Under the pieces are notes generated by a model that ran no database searches, was not told the origin of the DNA, and worked only from the letters and a program-made list of their open reading frames with translations. Shown here one piece after another: positions 32,768 to 44,312 of a stretch of DNA of 64,000 nucleotides (positions are counted from its first letter, which is position 1; the number at the start of each line of letters is the position of its first letter). The stretch covers positions 992,001 through 1,056,000 of the forward strand of contig JACKQL020000011.1 in NCBI GenBank assembly GCA_018296165.2, in the 5' to 3' direction. Origin of the DNA: Termitomyces sp. T153. Its lineage: Eukaryota > Basidiomycota > Agaricomycetes > Agaricales > Lyophyllaceae. Made by a program: the position numbers and the translations under genes.

Positions 32768-33701
32768 TTTCAGAGTCATTTTGTGGCACCTGGGATTTGG
32801 CAAGGAGAATTCTGACAGGCAGTGGGGTTGGACAAGGGTTTGATGCAGTTAATCCAAACCAATTCAGCATATGCTCCAGGTAAGACCTCTGAGACAGAAA
32901 TATATCTCCTGAGGTAGGGTCACAATAGAAACACACACCAAGTATATAGTTTAGATCACCCATGTCCTTAATTTTAAAGTTCTCTCCTAATTTATCCTTA
33001 GCCTGTTTTGCTCCACTTCCAGTGGTAGATGCCCCTAATACACCATTGTTGTAGTTGTCAGTGATCATGTGTTCCCCTCCTGAGTGCTTGTATTATATGC
33101 AACTGTTGGCTCTAGATGCAAGATACCCCAGGTAGTTATAAATGTCATCAGAGTTATGCCACCAATTGTGCCCCTCCTGCATGAGACCATAGAGGGTCTT
33201 TTTGAGGTGAAGTACCTTTCCTACTCTGCCTCAAAAACCTGGTAGTGCCCTCATATACACAGTAAGTTCCAGCTTGCTGTTCAGATATGCTGATATGAAG
33301 TCCACTTGCCATAGGTGCATTCCTAGCAATGCTGCAATAGCAATGGTCATCCTCATTGACTTGAAGTGCACCACCAATGATACATTTTGTCAAAATCCTC
33401 TTCCTGGATCTGAGTGTACTCTTTGGCCACCAACTGCACTCTCCTTTTCACAATCTCACTATCTGCATTAAACTTATTTGCATACACCCACATGCAATCC
33501 ACTACCTTCTTCCCTTCAGTTTACATCTCCTATATCCACCATGTCCCAGACCTCCTTCTCCTCCATTACCCTGAGCTCATCCTTCATTGCTGGACCCCAC
33601 AAATCCAGCCTCTTCATTGCCTCCCAATAACTATTCAGGATCAAATTTTCTGAGTCTGTGGTATCCAAAGCCAAGAATGCAAATGTGTTAGTGAGCAACA
33701 C
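32768..33701 (-). pseudogene. copia reverse transcriptase, 5' and middle part
   Basis: In order on the minus strand: YWEAMKRLDLWGPAMKDEL (entry to RT, near 33620), HLWQVDFISAYLNSKLELTVYM (DFxxAYLN motif, near 33290), LHLKKTLYGLMQEGHNWW (LYGLKQ motif, near 33200), DNYNNGVLGAS where YVDDxL is expected (near 33060), MGDLNYILGVCF, and LSQRSYLEHMLNWFGL. Several frame shifts. The catalytic aspartates are altered, so the enzyme is inactive. At 32768 (QVPQNDSE) the reading stops at the Helitron and continues at 29486 with IKYMRDKLYW. Confidence 0.9.
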
Positions 33702-33844
33702 TTCAGGAGTTCCTTCTACTTCAGCCCACTCCTTCCCAGCCTGCTAAGCAGCAGCTTCTGTGTCAAGTGTTTCCTTCACTCCAACAATCTCCTGAGTAGG
33801 TTTAAGATTATGTAGAGTGCAGCACAACACCAGTGGGAGGTTGT

Positions 33845-35136
33845 CTAGAGTGGGATCTGGTTGGGTGTCTGGATTTTGAGCAGGAGGGTGCAAAGGTCTG
33901 TCAGATGGTCAAACCCTGGGAGCAATCTGTTGGCATGGGAGTGGGATTGGCAGTAAAGTGGGGTTGATGGGGATGTCAGCTGCAGAGACCAAATCTCTGT
34001 CATGTGGTAACAAGATGGATTGGTGGCCAGCCCCCTCCTCAAAGATGACATCTCAGCTAGTGACCATGACACATGCATTTGGGTCATATAAACAGTACCC
34101 ATGGCTTGAATATCCCACCATAAGATACTTAATGGAACATGGATTGAGCTTTGATTTGATGGGCTCCTCAGGGACCCTAGCATATTCCACACTTCCAAAA
34201 GGGCAAAGGTGAGCCACATCCCACTTCTTCCCCAACCATTTCTCTTTAGGGATAGTTCCAGGATGCTTGGCAGAGGGGATCTAATTTTGAGTATAATTGA
34301 TCATTGGCAGCCTGCATCTCCCTACAAACTCTTGGGGAGACCATTGTCAGCCAAGAGACACCAGACTCTATAAAAAATCATACAAATCAATCTCTCCATG
34401 ACCCCATTCTGTGAGTGAGCATATGGGACTATAGATTTCAGAACAATACCTAATTCAGCACAGAACTGTTCCATCATGCATTGATTCATTCTTGCCCATC
34501 ATTGACCTGAATGACTTTTACCTTGTGTCCTGTCTGTCTCTTGGCCTCAGCAACATATAATCTAACAGCCAACAAGGTAGTGTCCACTGATTTGTTTGAA
34601 AGGAAGGAACCCTTGAGCCAGGAAGATCCTGCATCAGTGAATACCATTAGGTAAAGGGCACTTAAAAGGGATACTATGCTAGCTGGCCCCCAGAGGTCAA
34701 TGTATGCTTTCTCCCCCACTACTTGCATGTCTTTGGGCTTTCCATTAAAAGGTCAAGTGGTATGCTTCCCATAGACACAGTCATCACACAAGCCAAATAT
34801 GTTTCATTTGCCCAAGGTGTGGAGTCCATCCACTAAGCCTTTTGACTCCATATCCTTGATCACCTGTATATTTGCATGACCAAAACACTAGTGCCATACA
34901 TCAAGGTTGACAGGAGCGTTTAGGGATTGTGCTACTAGAACCTTTGGGGGGGTGCTCAGAGGAGAAGTCAAGGAGTGTCTGGGCTGAGCTTGGGGTTGAG
35001 CATGCAGTAGTTCCAGGAGGTACATCCTATTCCTTTTGATCCTTGTCATGAACAGGTAGCTAGATGGAGTTGTCCTGACTGTTCCTATCCCTAAGATATT
35101 AAAAATCCCCCATGATTTGCCAATATCTCCTGGCAA
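33845..35136 (-). pseudogene. copia GAG-pre-integrase and integrase
   Basis: 34888-35136 reads APVNLDVWH followed by CFGHANIQVIKDMESKGLVDGL and CDDCVYGKHTT, the H..H..C..C zinc-binding pre-integrase module. 34486-34728 reads AYIDLWGPASIVSLLSALYLMVFTDAGS and KSVDTTLLAVRLYVAEAKRQTG, the integrase core with two aspartates of the DDE triad. 34235 to 33845 holds the integrase C-terminal part (SIKYLMVGYSSHGYCLYDP, the GY.S.GYR motif) and a Pro-rich linker to RT. Stops and shifts occur near 34480 and 34240. The integrase inserts copia cDNA; this copy is inactive. Confidence 0.85.
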
Positions 35137-35237
35137 GGTGTCATGTATGTCTGGTAGTCCTTGAAATCAGTTCTTTGGATGAAGCAATGATTGGTAGCTC
35201 TAAAATCAGCGTAAGTGAGTACTTCTCCTATCTTTTG

Positions 35238-36060
35238 CTAGATGGAGAAGTATGACTCCAGAGGCTCCATCTTATCATTAAAAACTGCAGCAGAAGAGAA
35301 AGGGAGATTTGGGAGATTAGCCATTAAGGCATAAGTAACTGCCTGGGGTGAGTTTATGTTTGCCAGGTTTGCTGTGGGGTTTGCTTGGACAGAGCTTGAG
35401 GTTGGAACAAGGTGCCTGAAGTTTGTCTGTGTCCAGAGTTGGGAGGAAACTGACCTTCTTTCCCTCCCCCTTTCCAATAACAGTTTCCAATGGTGTGCCC
35501 AGACCAATTGCAGTTAGGATTGATACAGACAAGCTTCTGTTCAGTCTGGGGCATTCTTGTGAGTAGTGTGGTTGTGGTTGGTCCCACATCTGCTGAACTT
35601 TATTGGACTGATGTTGTTGTGCTATAGAGTGAGGCAACAATAAAGTTCCAGGACACAGAATGTGATGAAATTATGATTGCTCAGAATTGTTGGTCTCCTA
35701 CATCTGCTCCCTTTTCAATAGCTGTCCTCCACTTCAGTCAAAGGTCTGTGATGTGCTCAGGGAAGTCAGCCCCATCCTTATACCTTGTCAACCTGAGTGC
35801 ATTTTCTGCCAAGGCTGCCCCCAGATCAGATACCACTCTGTAGCTTTCCTTCAGGGTTAATCAGGCTTCTACAGCAGTCCCCAACATCTGTATTCTCTTT
35901 CCAACTGGATTGTTTGTGTTATACATGATCAATGCTAGTGTTATATATGATCAATGCTAATGCCCATGCATTTATGGCATACCACTCCTGTAGCAATAAG
36001 TTTGGGTCGCACAACTCTATCATGGGCATTGTGGGCAAAGTTGATGCTAGTTTCATTTCT
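35238..36060 (-). pseudogene. copia gag with zinc knuckle
   Basis: A CX4CX4HX4C zinc knuckle, CINPNCNWSGHTIGNC, followed by YWKGGGKEGQFPP lies at about 35490-35540. Upstream, 35640-35900 encodes a UBN2-type gag segment (ENALRLTRYKDGADFPEHITDL, WNFIVASLYSTTTS), and 35930-36060 its N-terminal part (LYDPN-like NLLLQEWYAINAWALALI). Gag packages element RNA. A short local duplication (tatacatgatcaatgctagtg / tatatatgatcaatgctaatg) is present at 35918-35957. Frames change several times. Confidence 0.8.
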
Positions 36061-36062
36061 AA

Positions 36063-36969
36063 GTGTGCATCCATAACTGTGAGGTCAAAGAGGGGATGTG
36101 CATGGTGGGAGAAGTCCTGTATGAACCTCTAGTAGAAGTTAACAAATTCAAGAGAGGCCTGTACTTCTTTCTTGTTCCTTGGCTCAGGCCACTCTGCTAC
36201 ACCTTTCACTTTAATGGGGTCCATTTTGGCCATTTCATGCAAAATGATCAAACCTAGATACTTCATCTTCTCAGGCTTTAAATAGAGCTGGTGTTAGCAG
36301 AGGCATTCTAGACAATGTGCATGACCCAGCAATGCTCCTTCAAGGTTTTAGTATAGATGAGGATATTGTCAAGATACACACAAATGACAACTTTGGCAAT
36401 TAAATCATGGAGGATGTTGTTTATCATAGTCTGAAAGGTGGCCAGGCTATTGGTGAGACCAAAGGACATCACCAGAGGTTCAAAGAGTCCATGATTGGTT
36501 TGGAATGCTGCCTTCCACTCATCTTCTTCTTTGATGCACACATTGTTGTAACCTCAATGGATGTACAACTTGGTGAAGTAGTGTGCACCTCAAAGATTGT
36601 TGACAAGTTCAGAGATGAGTGGCAAGAGATAGTGATTTTCACTGTCATTTCATTCAAGACTTGATAGTCCTGAACCAGATGAAGAGACCCATCCTTTTTC
36701 ATAATGAAAAATACTGGGGAGGCCATTGGGGACTTAGAGGGTCACATCCATCAAAAGCTAAGATTCTCCTGTAGGAATGTGTCCAGCTCATCCTGCTCAC
36801 AGGGCACAAGCAGATAGACCTTGCAGCTGGAGGGCTCTGCATCTGGTATTAGATCAATTGCATAATCCCACTGCTTATGCTCTGGAAGTGAATCAAAGGA
36901 TGCCTTGGAGAATATGTCCTCAAAATCATGGAGGTGATCAGGAATTGCACTATGAAAAGGCTTGGGCTG
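36063..36969 (-). pseudogene. gypsy RT fragment
   Basis: Nearly the same sequence as 55065-56470 of the chromovirus further right. Reads [30 protein letters not shown] and VYLDNILIYTKTLKEH (YLDD changed to YLDN) and [28 protein letters not shown]. It is cut on the left by copia sequence and on the right by the old L2 LTR at 36970. Unlike 55187-55663 it lacks the solo LTR, so it shows the empty site (ggccactctgctac). Confidence 0.85.
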
Positions 36970-38001
36970 TGTCACAACCCATTCAGAACCCCAAACCTCA
37001 TTTACAGCCACCTTGCTTTCCTGGAGTTCACTCCCAACTCCCCCTTTGACTCCCCCAACCTTCATCCACCCATGGCACCCACTCGAGGTTACTCCACCAC
37101 TTCTCCAGCAAACTCCAATGGCCCCCTGACTAACTCTGACACCTTCTCCACAGCTGTCAATGCTTCTCCTGCCTCTCCTGAACCCCTGGAACCCTCCCCC
37201 TACTGTTCCTGACACTAGCATGCATCACCAGTTTGTCATCCTAACTTAACTGACTAGCTCTGGAGCATTACAACAATCTCCAGGATGGCCTGCATCCCCA
37301 ACTAATCCCACCATGATCCCATCAGTATATCACCATGGTCTGCCCCTTGATCATAACTGACACATGTTGACTCTGCATGACCCCAACAAGCCCTGCTGCT
37401 AGACCTGCTATTCTTGGAGCTGTCCCAGTAGTTAGTATATAAGTCATAGAGTAGCATCCCATACTCTAGTCTTGATATTACCTGCCTTGCCTGATGTGTT
37501 TCTGAATGTTTCCTTCTTGTGTTCTGTGTTATGTTTCCCTTTCTCTCAGTCTTCCAGTCTTATCTCAGTCTCTCAGTCTTGTCTTATCTCTATCTCCATT
37601 ATTGTTTTGTTATTGTTTTGTATCTCCACTTGAATCTATTTTGTTCTTATTTCAATCTCATCTTGACTCCATCTCATCTTGTTTGACTCTGCTTTCTTCA
37701 GCAAGTCCAAGTCTTTTCAACCCTAATGCCATTATAAACCCTGTGCTTACAATTACAAACCTCAAACATTCCTTAACCAACTCCAGACCTCATTAATTGC
37801 TCAGCCCTGACACTCATCAACTTCTGTTGATCCCTCATGAAACTCCAGCCCCACTCCCATCACTTGCATAGCCTCTATTTGCCCTGCACCTCCAATATTT
37901 GCTTCTGGACTTGTGCCTGATGCCCCCTTCAAGTTCAACCCTTCCCCATACCTTGTCTTAGACTTCCCTGGACCACTCTGGACTTGCTCAGATCACTCTC
38001 C
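36970..38001 (+). repeat. older L2-type LTR, left part
   Basis: Starts TGTCACAACCCATTCAG and matches the partial LTR at 59048-59593 over its first 540 bp, including gtcagtatataagtcatag. At 38001 it is interrupted by the 9.5-kb element; the remainder continues at 47538. Confidence 0.85.
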
Positions 38002-39149
38002 TGTCACAACCCATTCCCTGGGCCCTTGCACATTGTCCAATGACCCCCTGCCCCCCCCCCCCAGAACCTCCCCCGACGCCTTGCCAAACTTCCACAGTGC
38101 TCTGCGCCTACTCTGGCTAACTCTGATGCATCTTTGGCTAACTCCGACGGCCCCCTGGCCAACTCTGACATCTTCCCTGCAGTCAGCAACACTTCCCCTG
38201 GATCTCCTGAGCTCCTGGAACCATTCCCCTGCTGTGCCTGACCCCATTACATGTCATCAACTTGACATCCTGGTTCCTCTGACTTACTTTGAAGTATCAT
38301 GATGACCTTGGAATGGCCTGCATCACCAATTGATCCCATCAACATATCAATGTGGCCTGCCCTCTGATTGTAACTGACACCCATTGACTCCATCGAGCTC
38401 TGCCAAGCCCCGCTGCCACAGCTGACATCCCCTGGAGCTCTCTAGTAGTCAGTATATAAGACGTAGAGTAACTCTTCATACTCTAGTCTTGATATTGCTT
38501 AATGTTACCTATGGTCTGATTGTTTCTTTCCCATGTTTCATGCCCATGTCCCATTCTCCTACTCTCAGTCTCACAGTCTTGTCCCATCTCTATTCCATTA
38601 TTGTTTTCATTATCATTTTGTATCTCCGCCTAAATCTATTCTCGTTCTTGTCTCAACCTTGTCTCAACTCCGTCTTGTTTTGTTTGACTCCGTCTCATCT
38701 CATTTGATCTGTCCATCATGTTCCTATCTCTCCCAACCTTTAATGTCTTCACGAACCCTGCAATTATGATTACAAATCCCCAACACTCTTTAACCAACTC
38801 CGGACCTCGCTGCATGCTCAGCTCCGAACTCTATCCACCTCCATCAATCCCCCATCAAACTCCAGCTCCGCTTCCATCACTTGCATAGCCTCTGACTCCT
38901 CCGCACCTGCAATACTCGCATACAGACTTATGCCTGAACTCCACCAAGCCTATTCCCCTTCCCACAGCTCACCCCCTACTCCTCTGGACATCCCCAGACT
39001 TGCTCGGATCAATCTCCACCAACTATCCTCACAAGTCCCCAGTGTTTTGGGACACCTCTGCATGCCCAGTTGTCAGCACAGAGAATCACATCTGCCTGGT
39101 AAGGACTTGCCCAGTGTAGCTGAGCCCCCATAGTCAGTGGAATCTGACA
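38002..39149 (+). repeat. 5' LTR of the 9.5-kb element
   Basis: TGTCACAACCCATTCCC to GGAATCTGACA. Same family as the solo LTR at 20251 but CpG-poorer and with fewer promoter-proximal repeat units. Confidence 0.9.
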
Positions 39150-40982
39150 TAATATCAAGACTCTACCTTACCCTGTTCATGATGTCCATGCCAGCTCCAC
39201 ACACATGTTTGCCAAACACTTCTGATGTCTATGGTTGACCCATGCCTGAAAACCCTTATGATTCACATGGCCCTGCCCAATTTGCCAAAGCACATTGAGT
39301 TGTGGACCTGACACCAAACGTCCCTTCCAGTCCGGTTACACCCATACAACAGCTCTCTCCATGGACACCCTTCCCACCCATGCCCAACCCTACACCACTC
39401 CTGCAGACCACCTCCCACCCTTCCCCCACCCTCTCTGCCAGCTCCACTCCCCTGCAAAGGTCAACTCCGACGTCACCAAAAGCAGCATGCTAAACCCTGG
39501 TGATAATTCGACCCATTGATTGACAAACCTCCCTGGCACCACACCCCCACCCTGGCACCACACCCCCACCCCCTCAACCACAATAACACAAACCCACCAC
39601 AAAAAATCACCTGTTGCATGAAGAAGATCACCAACCTTGCCAGAACAACGATGAGACCACTGAGAATGCACTTTCCCAAAGCCCACCCTTGGGTCCAGCA
39701 ACCCACAAGCAACTCCACAAGCTATCAGGACAAACCCAGTGAGTCTCTGACAGCATTGTAACCCAATAGCAGGACCCCACTACTACGCCAGCAGACCATT
39801 CAACACTCACCCACACCCACCCCCGAGAAATTCCACCCTCCCACACTAGCTCTGCTGTCATCGGAATCAAGCTCAAGCCAGTAACCCCACCAACAACAGA
39901 GCAAGATCTTGAGACCAATGCTACACCCAACCCCAGCATTGGAATTGCCCCGTCAGAACAAACTATAGGGAAAAGAGAATCCCATGTGAAGTAGTTCCCC
40001 GGAATACTCTGAACTCGCTGACATGTTCATATAAGGGAGGGGGAAACCTCACTATCATTCTCAAAACTGTCGATCAACCCTCTTGAGCTCCAAAAACCCC
40101 CAACAATAAAGAACATACGCTCCAATGTCTCTGGAGGGCTTGCCCACTAAGTGACTTGAGCGAGCTCAATGGCTCAAATAATGCCATACCAGGTCAAGGC
40201 TGCCCCAACCAACCCCTCTGAGCCACTCCAAAGCCCCCCATGCAACTCTGGACCCTGGCAATGCAACTCCAGGGCCCCCACCCCAACTCCAACATCCAAC
40301 CCAGGGGACCTACAATGCCAACCAAAATAACAATGCCCTGCAGCACTCACTCTGCAGTCACAAATTGCTGGATAACAACTCCACAAAACCCTGCCCATAC
40401 ACTGGGAGAAATCTATCGAACCAGGACCACACTACCGGAGTACCCAGAAACAAACCCCATACAAAGTAGTTTCTCTAGAGTGCCCTAAGATTGCTGATGC
40501 CTCCCATAAGAAGCGATTAGTTTTTCCCCCATTGCTACCCATCCCAAATCGACATTGGAAGGATGCTGCAACCCCCAATGAACACTCAACATTGAAGAAA
40601 GTGCCACCCCACCGGCAAGGGTGTCACATGCCACAACCTGCCCACAGAGCCCTAGACCTGCCACCATACTGCTCCCCTCCCCCGACAAAATGCTTCCCCA
40701 ACAAGAGAATAAACTCTGAGACCCCCCAAGTAGTTTCCTCCTGAATTCTGCAACACCCCCAACAAAATTTAACCATGCTGACAGAGATTGATCCAGATGC
40801 CCAGAATGATGAAGCAGCCCCTCCGACTCTGCCCCAACGATCAAGGAACCAATGATGCCCTCTAAAGAAGTGGCACCTTTTCCCTGATCAGAAATTTAGT
40901 TGATTGCTCCACAGTGCCAAGAACTACCCCACCACCACTCATAGTGACCTCCAGACTGCTCTGGAGCACAAAGAAGAGACTA
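39150..40982 (+). pseudogene. decayed gypsy interior, first part
   Basis: Starts taatatcaagactc right after the 5' LTR, as does 47673 after the older LTR. Pro/Thr/Ser-rich frames on both strands have no recognisable domain. Around 40930 the text cctccagactgctctggagcacaaagaa parallels the RT segment ITLEHEWKTAF at 63150-63190, suggesting RT remnants. Confidence 0.55.
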
Positions 40983-41554
40983 TGTCATGACCCATTCCAT
41001 TCCCCCCTTCTCTTCACCATTATCCAACCTCAGATTCTACACAGTCCCTCTCTAGATCTCAGCCACACCCCCAGATCTTAGCCACAGTCCTGTTTCAGCC
41101 ACATCCAGGTTTTAGCCACCTCTAGGACCACTTTTCCTGTTCCAGATCATTTCCACAGGCACAGATCACTTCCACAGGTTCCAGATCACTTCCACAGGTT
41201 CCAGATCACTTCTACCTGTTCCAGATCACTTCCAGGATTGCCTCTCTTGTTCCAGATCACTTTCTCATAACTTAGATCACTTCCTGCTATGACTTAGATC
41301 ACTTCCATCTTCTCCTTTTGGCAGTGTCCTACAGCTATATAAGGTCCCTTAGTCTGTAGCTACACCCTAGCCTTGACATTACCTGATATCTTGTTTGTGT
41401 TCTGTTGTTATCTGATCTTCTCTCCATTTATTACTCGCTCTCATTTCTTAGTTTCTTAGTTTCTTTCCCTATTTACATACTTGCTGTTGGCATCACCTCC
41501 CCAAGGTGGTTTTGGCTCCTGTAAGAGTCCCCCTCCAGGACTGTAGTCCTGACA
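40983..41554 (+). mobile_element. solo LTR, family L1, plus orientation, TSD GACTA
   Basis: TGTCATGACCCATTCC to GTAGTCCTGACA, 572 bp, flanked by GACTA at 40978-40982 and 41555-41559. Contains ccagatcacttccac repeats (about 20 bp, 41140-41310) and a tatataagg box (41336-41344). Confidence 0.95.
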
Positions 41555-43640
41555 GACTACCCTAACCCCGCCATGAACCCCCTTGAAGTCCCAGATTGAT
41601 GTCCCCCTGCGACCAACTTCCTACCACTCTCCAACGATTGTGAACAACCATCTCCCCCAACGCAGCAAAAGACCTTGCACAAAGGGATGATGGCTAGAAT
41701 CACCAAAGCCTTGGAAGGCAGCCAGACCTACTTTCCACATCCAAACGTGACTCCAGAAGCCACCACCATATGCAACAACTCTGCCACTCAGTGGTAACAT
41801 CCATTAAACATCTGCTTGTTGCACTGACTGAACAAAGAGGAAAACCCAACTCTGGAGCCTCCCCTTTGACTCATGTCACCTCCAACACAGCCCTGCTAAC
41901 AAGTTAAGGACCAACCCCAATCCCCACATTTGACTCCAGACCCCTGGTTCATATGATGGAAACAATGGACTGACCAAACACTCCCTGGACCCCCTGTTCC
42001 CCCCACATCACCTCCAGAATCAACTCTTTCAATGAACCACCCACCGGGCTACCCTCACCCCACAACTCCACACTGCCAACTCCCACTCTGCAAGAAAGAA
42101 ACAACACTCTGAACCTGCGCAGACCAATCCTGCCCTGTCCCACCAAAACCAAGAGAGCTCTGCCAGTAAAGTCAACACTTTGCTGACCTCCCACCGCCTC
42201 CACTGCCAGCTCTGCCCTGGGAAAGGATGAAAACTGCTGACTGAGGCTCCAAGCTCACCCTGAACTAACCCCACTCCGACCTGCTGAGTGTAAAAGAGCT
42301 CTGCCAGTGAGGCCAACACTCCACCAACCCTCACACCACCCCATTACTGGCTCTGCCCTGAGAAGGGACAAAAAACCACCAACCCCTGCACTACCTTTGT
42401 ACCACTGGCCCCGCGCACTCCACCAACAAACCAGTAACCCTTAGGCCCTCAATACAGTTCCCTGACACAGCTCCACCAAAAGAACCACCTACTCCAAGAG
42501 GAATAACCCATGGGACGACAGCCCCCAAACTCCCCCTCACTCCAGAGCACCTCTGCTAGGACAAGACAGTCATCAACCAAACCCCGTGCTGCCTCCACCA
42601 AAAGGAGGCCTCCACCAATTCAACCCAGGCAGCACCTCAAGTTCTAGAGAATGACAGAACTATGTAAGACTTCTCTAACTGTCTCTGGACTTACTCTTGG
42701 CCAGAAACAAAGAGCAAGGTCATGTAAATGGCCTAGAACTCACAAACCTCAACTCTGGACCAGAAGAAACTTGTTGAGACTGGCCACCCTGAATCCCACC
42801 CCCTCATCAATGACACTCCAGAGCACACCAAAACACCACTCAAGCACACCCATCCCTAAACACAATACTCCAGAGTGTGACCTTGACCAGAGCCAACACT
42901 CCGGAGCGCAGCAAGGCTCAAACCCAGTACACCTCTGACAAAATACAATACTCTGGAGCTCAACAAACCCCCACCACACACAAACCTACTAAAACACAAA
43001 GCCTGGACACCAACAACCAAAGGATGGCAACACCTACCCCAAGGAAGTACCTCTGCACCCACACTAATCCAACTCACAGCATAGCTGGCCTGTAGAACAG
43101 TCCCCCAACAAACTATTACAAGGACCACCTCACACTGGGACCATGCCTTTATGCTGCCAAGGACTTCCACTGCTGACTGGCCCAGCCTCCAAGGACAAAC
43201 TTCACCCCACCAACCCTGCCACCATCCAAAGAGACCTCCGCCATCTCTACTAGCTGCATTGGTATAAGAGTCTTCACTCCACCACTCCCACCATTGTCAA
43301 GAAGGACCTCTGCCACCTCCACCACCTATGTCAGCATAAGGGTCAAACTACCAGAAGGCCTCTGCCCCTCCACAAGCTACACCAACAGAAAAAACAAAAC
43401 TGCCAGCCACCATCAAGCGCACTCCAAAGATTCAGAGGTCCGCCTCCTCCAACCAGCACAATGCTTGACCCCACCGCAGACAGAGGACAGCCCCTACAAC
43501 TTGGGACTAAAACCCCAAGGGCCAAGCCCAACAATGCTGCCGTCAATGCCCCAAAGTGCAACGGAACCCCGCAGGAGAACCCCCCACACCCTGTCGAGCC
43601 TTGGGACTCCCTTCTACAATACTCTGCCAAGTTCCGCAAT
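41555..43640 (+). pseudogene. decayed gypsy interior, second part
   Basis: C- and A-rich sequence with no intact frame; repeated phrases such as ctctgccag.gaggtcaacactccaccaacc and ccagagc.ca.ca point to an old coding region with proline- and threonine-rich text. Similar to 50380-51060 of the older element. I see no domain. Confidence 0.5.
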
Positions 43641-44312
43641 TGTCAGGACTACAGTCCTGGAGGGGGACTCTTATAGGAGCCAAAACCACCTTGGGGAGGT
43701 GATGCCAACAGCAAGTATGTAAATAAGGAAAGAAACTAAGAAACTAAGAAATGAGAGCGAGTAATGAATGGAGAGAAGATCAGATAACAACAGAACACAA
43801 ACAAGATATCAGGTAATGTCAAGGCTGGGGTGTAGCTACAGACTAAGGAACCTTATATAGTTGTAGGACACTGCCAAAAGGAGAAGATGGAAGTGATCTA
43901 AGTCAGGTGGGAGTGATCTAACACAAGTGGAAGTGATCTAAGTCAAGTAGAAGTGATCTAAGTCAGGTGAAAGTAATCTGAGTCAGGTGGAAGTGATCTA
44001 AGTCATAGCAGGAAGTGATCTAAGTCATGAGGAAGTGATTTGGAACAAGAGAAGCAATCCTGGAAGTGATCTTGGACAGATGGAAGTGATCTTGGACAGG
44101 TAGAAGTGATCTGGAACCTGTGGAAGTGATCTGTGCCTGTGGGAATGATCTGGAACAGGAAAAGCAGTCCTAGAGGTGGCTAAAACCTGGATGTGGCTGA
44201 AACAGGACTGTGGCTAAGATCTGGGAGTGTGGCTGAGATCCAGAGAGGGACTGCATAGAATCTGAGGTTGGATAATGGTGAAGGGAAGGGGGGAATGGAA
44301 TGGGTCATGACA
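43641..44312 (-). mobile_element. solo LTR, family L1, minus orientation, TSD GCAAT
   Basis: On the minus strand TGTCATGACCCATTCC to GTAGTCCTGACA, 672 bp, flanked by GCAAT at 43636-43640 and 44313-44317. The extra 100 bp relative to 40983-41554 come from more U3 repeat units (gaagtgatctaagtcaggtg, 43885-44110). Confidence 0.95.

Larger units (their letters stand above)
28700..36060 (-). mobile_element. Ty1/copia element without visible LTRs, split by Helitrons
   Basis: Minus-strand order is gag, zinc knuckle, GAG-pre-integrase, integrase, RT, RNase H, the copia order (integrase before RT). A 3,281-bp Helitron pair lies inside RT. Left end abuts a host gene at about 28690, right end abuts a gypsy fragment at about 36063. 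No LTR pair was found, so both ends are truncated or too decayed. Confidence 0.85.

Noticed and set aside
40983..44312. Two L1 LTRs in opposite orientation looked like the ends of one foldback element.
   Set aside because: Each has its own perfect 5-bp target duplication (GACTA and GCAAT), so they are two separate solo LTRs.
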